A stretch of DNA of 64,000 nt, from positions 1 to 64,000 of the forward strand of contig NZ_JAPCWE010000011.1 of assembly GCF_025943985.1 (NCBI RefSeq), written 5' to 3'. Under the pieces are notes generated by a model. The model did no database searches, was not told where the DNA came from, and saw only the letters and a program-made list of their open reading frames with translations. A program made the translations under genes and the position numbers. Of this stretch, positions 17,258-29,945 are shown piece by piece. Numbering within the stretch: the first letter of the stretch is position 1; each line of letters starts with the position of its first letter. The DNA comes from Anaerorudis cellulosivorans. GTDB lineage: Bacteria > Bacteroidota > Bacteroidia > Bacteroidales > Dysgonomonadaceae.

Positions 17258-17304
17258 TGTAACGGAGTCAGGGAGTTACAGAAGGGGTTACAGAGGGGGT
17301 TACA
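17258..17304. repeat. GTTACA repeats at 12-bp spacing plus one inverted copy
   Basis: GTTACA occurs at 17275, 17287 and 17299, exactly 12 bases apart, within a GTTACAGARGGG-like unit. The inverted copy TGTAAC is at 17258-17263. The repeats end just before the stop codon of the gene at 17308. They could be binding sites for an element-encoded protein acting at replication, partition or the HTH operon promoter. Confidence 0.55.
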
Positions 17305-17307
17305 AAT

Positions 17308-18768
17308 TTACTCTTTGATATCTTTTATTATTTTATCTTCGATAAGCGGGAATAAATTATGAAAACAACCAGCAATATATCTTAGATTTTTCTGTGAGAT
17401 TTTTGTATCAAATTCAATATTAAGCGCTCTTCTGATCCTCTCTCTACTCTTACCGGTTATTATATGAATCAACTTTGCCCATTCAGTCTTATCAGAATTA
17501 CCAAAATTTACACCCAACTCATTAAAAAAGTAGTAGAAAGTTATGGCCAGTTGAGAAACAGTCATTCCATCATCAGAAACATCTTTTGCAAGTTTTTGAT
17601 TCTCCTTTTTAAGTGCTTCATTCTCCCGGTATAACCTCTCAACTTCATTAGTTTTTTGGAATAAATCAATTTTCAGAGCTTCAATTTCCTTCATAAATGA
17701 AGACTCGTTGTATGAATTAACCTCATCACACTCTTTAATTAGATTTGAATTAACCTCATCTCTTAAGTTCTGGAAATATTCTGAAAGATCATATATTAGA
17801 ATATCTGGATGGCTTACTTTTTCCTTATAGTATTTTTTCTCTATAAGGTTTATAATATTCAATCTCTGATCATGGTTAAAGGAGTCATGAAATACCCACT
17901 TTCTAATGATATTGTAATTAAATACCTTTGTTGCTTTAAGCCAATTGATTTTATCAAGATTCAGAGAAGGTAATTTTTTTTGATAATACTTATCGATATT
18001 CAAGTAACTCTCACTATTATACTCTTCTATCATTACTGATAGCATTTTCAAACGCTTCCTTTTTTCATCATCATTATTGCAATTATAATTATCAATTAGA
18101 TTTTTGATAATCGCAACAATAATTGGCTCAAACTCTTTATCATTAAAATAAATATTTTTAATGATATACTGTGCCTTAAAAGGATCATAAGACTTCACAC
18201 GTACTTTGTCAAATAGTTCATAAGCATAATTGAAAGCCTCAAGCCACCATTCCTCATCCTTTTGAAGCTCACTATTATGATTGCAATAAAACTCCCAGTG
18301 ATCCTTCTGCATTAAGAATTCTGACAAATTATATTTTGGATAATCTTCTTTATATTCGCAAATTAAATTCTCAATTTTTGATATAACATCAAGACTCTCC
18401 AGTTTAGGCTTACAAATATTTAATCTATGAGATTCAACATATTTATTTATACCTAGAGCTAATATATTATGCGCGAATATGAAAGTATCATCGTCTGAAA
18501 TAACATTCAATAGTTCAATCCTAACCTTATAAGCAATATCACGATTTACTTCACCAGGTAATTCTTTAAAATCGGACTCTTTAATTTTATCGTTATTGTT
18601 TTTTTTAAAAGCCCGAAATCTGGCATCGGCATATAGATTATTATTAAAATATTCCAGGGTTTGAATCTTATCAACTCTTAATGGATATAGATCATATACA
18701 GCTTTTTTTACATGGTCATAATAGTAAATATCTTTTTTATTGGTTTCAACGTATACTTTTGCTCTCAT
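17308..18768 (-). CDS. Unrecognised 486-residue coiled-coil protein of the accessory element
   Basis: I do not recognise this protein. It is rich in Asn, Lys, Asp, Glu, Ile and Tyr and has no signal peptide or membrane segment. A heptad-like coiled coil is evident at about 350-400, within MKEIEALKIDLFQKTNEVER and the segment after it. After it comes a compact C-terminal domain beginning MTVSQLAITFYYFFNELGVN, with KSRERIRRALN further on, that looks helical and could bind nucleic acid. It is followed by its own terminator and lies nearest the tRNA-Arg boundary. Base composition is much more AT-rich than the core genes to the right. A regulatory or replication-accessory role is only a guess. Confidence 0.75.
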   Translation of the reverse strand: MRAKVYVETNKKDIYYYDHVKKAVYDLYPLRVDKIQTLEYFNNNLYADARFRAFKKNNNDKIKESDFKELPGEVNRDIAYKVRIELLNVISDDDTFIFAHNILALGINKYVESHRLNICKPKLESLDVISKIENLICEYKEDYPKYNLSEFLMQKDHWEFYCNHNSELQKDEEWWLEAFNYAYELFDKVRVKSYDPFKAQYIIKNIYFNDKEFEPIIVAIIKNLIDNYNCNNDDEKRKRLKMLSVMIEEYNSESYLNIDKYYQKKLPSLNLDKINWLKATKVFNYNIIRKWVFHDSFNHDQRLNIINLIEKKYYKEKVSHPDILIYDLSEYFQNLRDEVNSNLIKECDEVNSYNESSFMKEIEALKIDLFQKTNEVERLYRENEALKKENQKLAKDVSDDGMTVSQLAITFYYFFNELGVNFGNSDKTEWAKLIHIITGKSRERIRRALNIEFDTKISQKNLRYIAGCFHNLFPLIEDKIIKDIKE

Positions 18769-19148
18769 AGAATTTTAAAAAAACCCCTCAATTTGATTAA
18801 AATTTCAGCATTACAGATTATTATTACGCACACGGTATTTGTTGCTTGTTAATTAAAATAAATAGTTTCTGAATCCATTTAGTGAATTCAGAAACTTAAA
18901 ATTATCCCACAAACCAATAAATATACTGGAAAGTGTTGTGCAAACTTGTTTTCACAAATATAATTAATTATTACAATATCTTTAATAGATTTAAGTCCTT
19001 CAGGTTAAAAACTAATGTAAATACGTGTTTTAGGGTTATTGAAAATTGTGGATATATATTAGTATTAGTTGCCTCTAGTTTTCCCATTGTTTTCCCAAAA
19101 CAAAAAAACACTTACCTAAACATTTAGATAAGTGTTTGATTATTACAG
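18769..19148. other. AT-rich gap between accessory element and tRNA-Arg
   Basis: No convincing gene is present here. The stretch holds a hairpin at 18864-18896 (AGTTTCTGAAT pairing with ATTCAGAAACT, loop about 10 bases) that could be a terminator. The tRNA terminator at 19107-19136 also lies here. The right edge of the integrated accessory element probably falls here or in the 3' part of the tRNA. I could not find a second copy of the tRNA 3' end elsewhere in the window. Confidence 0.5.
19107..19136 (-). terminator. Terminator of tRNA-Arg
   Basis: On the minus strand AACACTTATCTAAA pairs with TTTAGGTAAGTGTT around a short loop, and a T-run (TTTTTTT) follows. It lies about 13 bases beyond the tRNA 3' end. 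Confidence 0.75.
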
Positions 19149-19222
19149 TGATCCGAGCGGGATTCGAACCCACGACCCACAGCTTAGAAGGCTGTTGCTC
19201 TATCCAACTGAGCTACCGGACC
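19149..19222 (-). tRNA. tRNA-Arg (anticodon UCU)
   Basis: The minus strand folds into a complete cloverleaf of 74 bases. The acceptor GGTCCGG pairs with TCGGATC (two G-U pairs). The D arm is GCTC...GAGC, the anticodon arm ACAGC-CTTCTAA-GCTGT carries TCT, and the T arm is GTGGG-TTCGAAT-CCCGC. The discriminator is A and CCA is not encoded. Its 3' end faces the accessory region, which fits the use of tRNA 3' ends as integration sites. Confidence 0.95.
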
Positions 19223-19321
19223 ATCCTTATAGTATATCGATTTGCAAAAATAGCGCAAATACTGCAATAAAAAAAATTTACGAAAATGAATTTACTGCGA
19301 TCTGCGGTGACATAAAATATC

Positions 19322-19489
19322 CTACTTTTTCAGACTTTTGTAAATAGGAACAAAGATAAATGCCCCGGAGAAAATAACAGCAATAAGCGTTTGGATTGAA
19401 ATTTCTATGGTCAATATATAAACGACCAAAACAACCCAAAGAAGGATAATACACGCTATTTGCGATTGAGATAACTTTTTTCGTGCCAT
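19322..19489 (-). CDS. Small two-helix membrane protein
   Basis: A 55-residue frame starts MARKKLSQSQIACIILLWVV and ends YKSLKK before a TAG stop. It has a basic N-terminus, two hydrophobic helices (about 11-27 and 34-49) and a basic C-terminus, a plausible small inner-membrane protein. The gap between tRNA-Arg and the beta-galactosidase gene contains no other candidate. No family is recognised and translation is not proven. Confidence 0.45.
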   Translation of the reverse strand: MARKKLSQSQIACIILLWVVLVVYILTIEISIQTLIAVIFSGAFIFVPIYKSLKK

Positions 19490-19594
19490 TCTGTTTGTAT
19501 TTGATACAAATTTACACGAAAATTTCCAATTTTTACACGTTTGTCTTTACTGCTAGTGATCTTTAACGTTGAATTCTTCTTTTTTCTAATGTTC

Positions 19595-24183
<4,589 letters not shown>

Positions 24184-24198
24184 TTTCTCCAACGAATT

Positions 24199-25689
24199 TT
24201 ACTCGGTGAATGCGTGACGGTATCCCTGAACATCGTTCCAATGTCCCCGGGTGAAATCGGGTACCGCTACCGGTGCCGACCCGTTATCCAACGAGATTTC
24301 GCTCAACGGTACCAAACAGCACCACTCGGCCAGATCGTATACGTCCATGTCCAACGGCAAACCGTTGCGCAGACAGTACACCAACCGGTAATCCATAATG
24401 AAGTCCATACCCCCGTGTCCGCCTACCTGCTTGGCCTGCTCTTCCAGCTCCTTGTGTATCGGGTGTTTGTAGGTCTCCATCAACGCCTTCTTCGCTTCTT
24501 CCGAAACAAAACCGTGTCCGCTCAGGTTTTCGTGATCGGGCATCACCCCCGCTTCCACCGGAGAATCGCTCCGGAAAGCATAGCCTTCCTGCGGGTATTT
24601 CTGCGCAAAGCCCTTCGTCCCCGTTACCTCGTATTCCCGCGAATAGGGACGCGGAGAGGAGACATCGTGACGAATCAAAATGGTCTTCCCCTTGGCCGTC
24701 CGCACCATCGTCATCGTGTGTTCCCCGTTGCGGAAATCGTAGGCTTCCTCCCGAGACATCCCCCTCTTATTGATCAGGTACTCCGGAAGGTTCGCCGGCT
24801 TGGTGTCCATCGATACCAACACGTCCAACCGGTCGCCGCGGTGAATGTCCAGTAACTGACAGGCCGGACCGAAACCGTGCGTGGGATAAACATCCCCCCG
24901 GTGTGTCTTGTTGTACTGCATGCGCCAGTCGCCTTCGTAATAGTCCCAAAAGTCTTCCAGGTTGTGCAGATAGCCGCCCTCCACATGCAGTATCTCTCCG
25001 AAGAGTCCCTGCCGGGCCATGTTCAGCGTCGTCAGCTCGAAAAAGTCGTACACGCAGTTCTCCAGCATCATGCAGTGTTTCTGCGTCCGCTCGGCCGTGT
25101 CCACCACCTTCCATATCTCCTCCAGGGTCATGGCTGCCGGTACTTCGCACACCACGTGTTTGCCCTGCTCCATCGCGTAGATCATCATCCCGGCATGGTG
25201 TTTCCAGTCCGTGGCAATGTATACCAAATCGATGTCCTTCCTTTGGCAAAGTTCCTTCCATGCCTCTTCGCTCCCGCTGTAGGAGGCTGCTGCCGGTAAT
25301 CCCGCCTTATCCAAAATCTTTTGCGACTTCTCCACCCGCTCGCCGTGTTTGTCGCACAAGGCGACGATCTTTACGCCCGGAATGTGGGTGAATCGCTCCA
25401 CGGCTCCCGGACCGCGCATGCCCAACCCGATGAAGCCTACCCGCACCGTGTCCAGCTTCGGCGCCCTCAGTCCCAGCACGTGCTTCTGTCCCGAAGGTCG
25501 CTCGGGTACTGCCGTGCGGATCACCTGATCGCCGCTTTGCCCGCTCTTCGGTCCGATTACCTTACTTGCGGAACTTGCACTCTTCCCCTTTTTGCCGCTC
25601 TGGGCAAAAACCGGACTCATCGCCGTTCCCAACATCATGATGCCGGCCAATATCAGCGCCGACTTCCCCATCCGTTTTCTTCTTTGCAT
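24199..25689 (-). CDS. Exported Gfo/Idh/MocA-fold protein, GH109-like glycosidase
   Basis: The 496-residue protein has a signal peptide (ALILAGIMMLGTAMSPVFAQ) and then an unusual Ser/Lys/Gly-rich linker to about residue 80. The Rossmann fold starts VGFIGLGMRG (84-93). CEVPAA at 181-186 replaces the common EKP motif. HRGDVYPTHG (263-272) and the nearby HNLEDFWDYY are typical of GH109 enzymes, which use bound NAD to release alpha-N-acetylgalactosamine and related sugars. The gene is strikingly GC-richer than its neighbours, which also creates long antisense frames. It fits a mucin-type O-glycan pathway with the M60 peptidase and beta-galactosidase. Confidence 0.82.
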   Translation of the reverse strand: MQRRKRMGKSALILAGIMMLGTAMSPVFAQSGKKGKSASSASKVIGPKSGQSGDQVIRTAVPERPSGQKHVLGLRAPKLDTVRVGFIGLGMRGPGAVERFTHIPGVKIVALCDKHGERVEKSQKILDKAGLPAAASYSGSEEAWKELCQRKDIDLVYIATDWKHHAGMMIYAMEQGKHVVCEVPAAMTLEEIWKVVDTAERTQKHCMMLENCVYDFFELTTLNMARQGLFGEILHVEGGYLHNLEDFWDYYEGDWRMQYNKTHRGDVYPTHGFGPACQLLDIHRGDRLDVLVSMDTKPANLPEYLINKRGMSREEAYDFRNGEHTMTMVRTAKGKTILIRHDVSSPRPYSREYEVTGTKGFAQKYPQEGYAFRSDSPVEAGVMPDHENLSGHGFVSEEAKKALMETYKHPIHKELEEQAKQVGGHGGMDFIMDYRLVYCLRNGLPLDMDVYDLAEWCCLVPLSEISLDNGSAPVAVPDFTRGHWNDVQGYRHAFTE

Positions 25690-25776
25690 AACTTTATAAC
25701 TGATTTATTCGGTTTATGTTGATTTATTATATTATATCCTTTTAAAGGGTTATGTCGCTTTCCCCCCAAACTCCGT

Positions 25777-28530
25777 TCAAAAGGTAACTTCCGTCTTGTC
25801 TCCGTTATAGGCAACCGCATACACCTTGGTCGAGGAGGTGAAAGGATTATCTAACGTGAAGGAGTCTTTATTCGATACAAAGACCAATTTGCCGCCTTCG
25901 TATACTTCATACGCTACCACGTTTTTCCATCCCGACATGGAAACGGATGTCCCGTTTTTTGTAGCCGTGCCTTTCTGTACGGATGATTTGTTCTTGAAGT
26001 ACTGTTTGTTCGAATCGCAAATATACTCAATTTTATCCGTTACCAAAGGAAAGTTTTTCGATTTGATCTCGGCAACAATTTCGTCAATCTGATGTTGGGT
26101 AACGGTAAGCCTTCCTTTTCCGTAATCATCGATTTCTGCGTCGAACGGTGTCAGATAACCCCATTTCATGAAAAAGTCCGTCAAATCCTTTTGCGCTACT
26201 TCGCATACCGTTTTCACGAACTCGAGCTGTTGTTCTCCCGCCGTCGGTTTATCGGGTTTGATGCGGATCTGTTCGTAAAAATCTTTGTAAAAATCGGTAT
26301 AGCCGCACGCTTCCGCCAAATACAGCTGCAGTTGCCACAACGATACCAACTTGCAGAAAACGTCGCTTTCTCCCGGATGAGGCGTGTCGTTGACGAACGA
26401 ATTGTAATAGGCTTTTTCGTAACGGTTGTTGAACCTCCCCATTGACTCGGATTCCAACCGCGACGGATTGCCCCATTGGGTCTGCACGTACAGCGAATGC
26501 ACATTATTGCTCACTTCCGTCATCCCGAGCCACTTGAAGCCCGGACGCGTCTGATTGGTATGTCCCAATTCATGAGCAGGACCCCATGGACTGGATTTCA
26601 GCGTAGAAAGCTTCAAAATGGAGCTTGTGGTCGATACGTTATAGGCCGTCCTGTATGATGTCGAATACATGTAGGAGGTATACATGACATGAAAATAGGC
26701 CCTGTTCACAGGATGTCGGTTATATTTCATCAATCCCATGAAATCCTGTTCCAACCACACCAAATCGTCATAAGCAGCTATCAATTCGGGACCGTCATTG
26801 CCCGCATACGTTTTAAAATCTTCGGTCGGAAATGTTAAATGGGCATATTCTCCCAACACGTCAAAGTACGAATCTTTCGCCGCATTTAGCAAACGCGCCC
26901 AATCCGAGGGTTGATGCTTGCGGGAATCGTAATAACCGTTGACCTGGCCCGTTGCAAAATGAATCTTCACGGGTGGCGCAACTTTATAATCGGGTGTGTG
27001 ATAGAAAACGTACACCAATCCTTTGTTTTTCATCTTGAGTTTGTTCATCCCTTCCGAAAGCGGATAAAACGAAGCATTGCCGTAACCGTCTCCGTTGGGC
27101 TTATTCAGATCCTGTACTTTGATGCTGAGTGTGTAGCCGTTGGTTTTCCCGACAAAAACAACCAACTCTTCTCCTTGAGAAACACTGATCCCCGTAGGAT
27201 TATCCAGCAGACTGTACGTGGAGGTCTTGTTTGTTTTTGCCCAATCGTCGGGATGAGGCCAAGCCCGGTATTCCTGAATCCTGAACTCTTTGGGATAGTT
27301 CCCATTGTACAAATACAACGCAATGTTGCGGTACAGGCTTACCGGAATTTTCCCGATCTCGGTCAACGTGATACCCGGCCGAAGTTCCGAACAGGTGGCA
27401 TCCGAAAATACGGTCAGAACATCGAAATTGTCCGGATTGCGCCGGTAGAATTCCATCTCGGCACAACTGGCAAAACCTTGACCGTCTCCTACACCGGATT
27501 TAACCACAAAACGTATAGCCAACGGTTTTTCAACCGGCTTTTCAAAAACAACACGTGTCGGTATCGAGGAGCCCTTGAAATCGTAATCCATCACCTTAAC
27601 GTACGTCGGATTATCCTCCGTTTTTACCCATATTTCGACCTCCTTGAACCTTCCGTTATACCCTTCGGTTCTCGGATAATAAACGAGATAATCGATGCAT
27701 TCCTGATTCTCGAAAAAATAATCGAGCGTGATGGGAAAATAATCCGGAGCCGTATTGCTCCAATTGGAATGATAAAGGGTGTTCATGTCCCCATCGAAAG
27801 ACTTTTCGATGTTTGAACCGCTTTGATATGACGAGGCTTTCCCCGAGCTGACCGGCACCTTGATGTCGTCCTTGATCCCTTCGGTATCCCCGCCGCTATA
27901 CCCCGTGTGCCCTTTCTGAATGACCAGTACTTTCTTTTGCGGATTCCCGCTCGTGTGTTTGATCAGTATTTCCACCTGCCTTTCTTGTTCGCCGGCATTC
28001 CAATCCGCTTTGAATTTGTAAGCCCGGGTAACCATGGCCCGGGTAAGGGTTTCGACCTGATGGATCCAATCGGCATCGGAAGGCACGATGATTTCGTATT
28101 CTATGTTGGAGGTAATTTCAAGATCGATTTCCCCTCCTTCCGCTTCCACCGTGAAAATTTCGGAGGAGACAAGAATGGCCGGAGCCTGTCCGATTTGTTC
28201 TACCGTGACGGTTTCCGTCAAATTGCCGGCAGATATCATTATCTTACCGCTACGCGATTCCATTTCGGTATTTTCCTTTACGGCAATCACCAAATTGTTC
28301 CCCGACTTAATGGCACTCAACCATTCCGCTGCCGCGGGTTCAACGGCAAAAGTCCAGGAATCCATATTGGTGACTATACTTATGGAACGTTGGGTTTTCC
28401 CGGCTTCGAATGTCAGGCTTTTTTCCTTTACGGTTAAGGTGGGAGGTTCTTTCGTGGGCGTATCGCTACAACCATAAAATAAACCTAAAAATAACGGTAA
28501 AATAAATAAAAAAATTTTGCTATGTTTCAT
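25777..28530 (-). CDS. M60-family metallopeptidase lipoprotein with BACON and F5/8C domains
   Basis: The start is placed at the ATG at 28530, giving a 917-residue lipoprotein (MKHSKIFLFILPLFLGLFYG then Cys-21); an upstream start would bury the signal peptide. Two BACON-like domains (about 30-115 and 120-205) precede an F5/8 type C carbohydrate-binding domain (about 225-365). The peptidase M60 domain has the zinc motif HELGH at 653-657 and a likely third ligand at E672 (GMTEVSNN). M60 enzymes cut O-glycosylated proteins such as mucins. It is probably surface-exposed. It is separated from the DUF5000 gene by a strong hairpin. Confidence 0.88.
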   Translation of the reverse strand: MKHSKIFLFILPLFLGLFYGCSDTPTKEPPTLTVKEKSLTFEAGKTQRSISIVTNMDSWTFAVEPAAAEWLSAIKSGNNLVIAVKENTEMESRSGKIMISAGNLTETVTVEQIGQAPAILVSSEIFTVEAEGGEIDLEITSNIEYEIIVPSDADWIHQVETLTRAMVTRAYKFKADWNAGEQERQVEILIKHTSGNPQKKVLVIQKGHTGYSGGDTEGIKDDIKVPVSSGKASSYQSGSNIEKSFDGDMNTLYHSNWSNTAPDYFPITLDYFFENQECIDYLVYYPRTEGYNGRFKEVEIWVKTEDNPTYVKVMDYDFKGSSIPTRVVFEKPVEKPLAIRFVVKSGVGDGQGFASCAEMEFYRRNPDNFDVLTVFSDATCSELRPGITLTEIGKIPVSLYRNIALYLYNGNYPKEFRIQEYRAWPHPDDWAKTNKTSTYSLLDNPTGISVSQGEELVVFVGKTNGYTLSIKVQDLNKPNGDGYGNASFYPLSEGMNKLKMKNKGLVYVFYHTPDYKVAPPVKIHFATGQVNGYYDSRKHQPSDWARLLNAAKDSYFDVLGEYAHLTFPTEDFKTYAGNDGPELIAAYDDLVWLEQDFMGLMKYNRHPVNRAYFHVMYTSYMYSTSYRTAYNVSTTSSILKLSTLKSSPWGPAHELGHTNQTRPGFKWLGMTEVSNNVHSLYVQTQWGNPSRLESESMGRFNNRYEKAYYNSFVNDTPHPGESDVFCKLVSLWQLQLYLAEACGYTDFYKDFYEQIRIKPDKPTAGEQQLEFVKTVCEVAQKDLTDFFMKWGYLTPFDAEIDDYGKGRLTVTQHQIDEIVAEIKSKNFPLVTDKIEYICDSNKQYFKNKSSVQKGTATKNGTSVSMSGWKNVVAYEVYEGGKLVFVSNKDSFTLDNPFTSSTKVYAVAYNGDKTEVTF

Positions 28531-28616
28531 TGCTGTAAGTGCTATCCAGGTTATCAAAGAATATTCTATATTATGATTTTTCAGTAATAACAATTAACAA
28601 AACTAAATCAGATAAA

Positions 28617-28646
28617 ATACTGATCTGCGAAATCGCAGATCAGTAT
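28617..28646 (-). terminator. Perfect stem-loop between transport and enzyme genes
   Basis: ATACTGATCTGCGA is perfectly complementary to TCGCAGATCAGTAT with only two bases between. On the minus strand TTTTATC follows. It lies 54 bases downstream of the DUF5000 gene stop and 87 bases upstream of the M60 gene start. Partial termination here would make the transport genes more abundant than the downstream enzymes. Confidence 0.65.
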
Positions 28647-28700
28647 AAAAACCAATAAATAACATAAATTACCTATCTTAAAGAGTATTCGAAACAATGT

Positions 28701-29780
28701 TTATTCCAAATAAGCACCGTAAACATTAATCTCAGCCAAAGCAAGATAAGCAACGTTGTTGCGTGCAGTTAAAGCAGTAATTCTCATATAGCGCATAACC
28801 GGTGTGGACGGTAGATTATATATAATTTCAACTTTTCTATCCGTCGGAAAATCATCAAACTCGCCATATACTGTCCAATTCTCATTATCAAGGCTTCCCT
28901 CAATTCTAAATTTCTGCATGGCGTTATTAGCATTATTATGATCCCTATTATAAAAACCCACACTACTTACTATACGTTCCTTATTCATGTCAAAAGCAAC
29001 ATGATGAGGGAAAGGATGTGCTGCAACCCAATTTGTTTGCCAGAAAGTTGTTAAATCATTGTCGAATAAATTTTCAGCTTTATTACTACCATCATCTGAA
29101 TCCACACTAACTACTTTCCAACTGGATTTATCTTCAAATTTAATAACTTTCCACGGCTTAATATTAAAAATAGTTTCTTCAGACTTTTGACCATAATTAC
29201 TCGGATTTGAAGAATACACCCTGAATTCTTGAATTTCATCCGCAATATTACCAATTACTACTGCTTTCCCATCAATATCAGATGATTCAACAGAATGCAC
29301 CTGAGGGTCACCATTCGAATCAGTATATTCAACATTGATTCTTACTTTTATGCCGGTTTCGTTTTTCCATGTTACAATTATTCCGCCAAAAGTTGGTTTC
29401 GCATCAAATGTTCGGGCAACCATCAAATAAGCCGGCTCATTGGGAGTCACTTTTACTATTTTAGGTTCGGATAAATTCCCTTTTTTGTCTGCTACAGAAA
29501 TTCTGAATTCATATTCAGTGGCCGACAAATTGGGTATAAGTGCTTTTTTAGCATACTTACTAAAATTTCGCCATTTATTTTCTCCATTATCGGTATAATC
29601 CACGCGAATGTATTCCGCTTCATCATCTTGCGGAAAATCCCAATAGAAAACTACTTCGCCATACCCCTTATCAACCTGAATTTCGCCTATGGAAGGAAGT
29701 AAAACAGTCTCTTCTTTATCGCAAGAAGCGAATAAAAACAGACTTACTAAGGCAAATACTATAATATTGATATTTTTCAT
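28701..29780 (-). CDS. DUF5000-type surface lipoprotein
   Basis: The 359-residue lipoprotein (MKNINIIVFALVSLFLFASC, lipidated Cys-20) follows SusC and SusD as expected for an additional glycan-binding lipoprotein. Two Ig/fibronectin-like repeats cover about 30-210 (DUF4959/DUF5126-like). The C-terminal F5/8C-like domain, about 215-358, contains AENLFDNDLTTFWQTNW and ALAEINVYG and corresponds to DUF5000. It probably binds the target glycan on the cell surface. The family names come from memory and domain limits are approximate. Confidence 0.8.
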   Translation of the reverse strand: MKNINIIVFALVSLFLFASCDKEETVLLPSIGEIQVDKGYGEVVFYWDFPQDDEAEYIRVDYTDNGENKWRNFSKYAKKALIPNLSATEYEFRISVADKKGNLSEPKIVKVTPNEPAYLMVARTFDAKPTFGGIIVTWKNETGIKVRINVEYTDSNGDPQVHSVESSDIDGKAVVIGNIADEIQEFRVYSSNPSNYGQKSEETIFNIKPWKVIKFEDKSSWKVVSVDSDDGSNKAENLFDNDLTTFWQTNWVAAHPFPHHVAFDMNKERIVSSVGFYNRDHNNANNAMQKFRIEGSLDNENWTVYGEFDDFPTDRKVEIIYNLPSTPVMRYMRITALTARNNVAYLALAEINVYGAYLE

Positions 29781-29945
29781 ATTTTTATTTTTAAAACGAT
29801 TTGATCTACTAATTCTCTTATTATCTTGGAACTCATATTGAAATTATAGTCCATTTTTTTACAATAAAATGACAAGATCGTTAACTTGTTATGGACTTAA
29901 ATTAAATCAACATGTTTCAAGCCAATAATAACATTTTAAACACAT

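Noticed and set aside
1-19148. CRISPR array or phage structural genes
   Set aside because: The repeats found have 9-bp and 12-bp periods without spacers of CRISPR size, and no capsid, tail, terminase or portal protein is encoded.
1-19148. Left copy of the tRNA-Arg 3' end (attachment-site repeat)
   Set aside because: I looked for the CGGGATTCGAACCC stretch and its flanks elsewhere in the accessory DNA and did not find it; the other end may lie outside the window.
24214-25722. Several overlapping antisense frames of 130-213 codons
   Set aside because: They arise from the high GC content of the GH109-like gene on the minus strand. None has a recognisable domain.
26911-27816. Plus-strand frame of 301 codons
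   Set aside because: Antisense to the M60 peptidase gene, with shadow-like composition and no motif.
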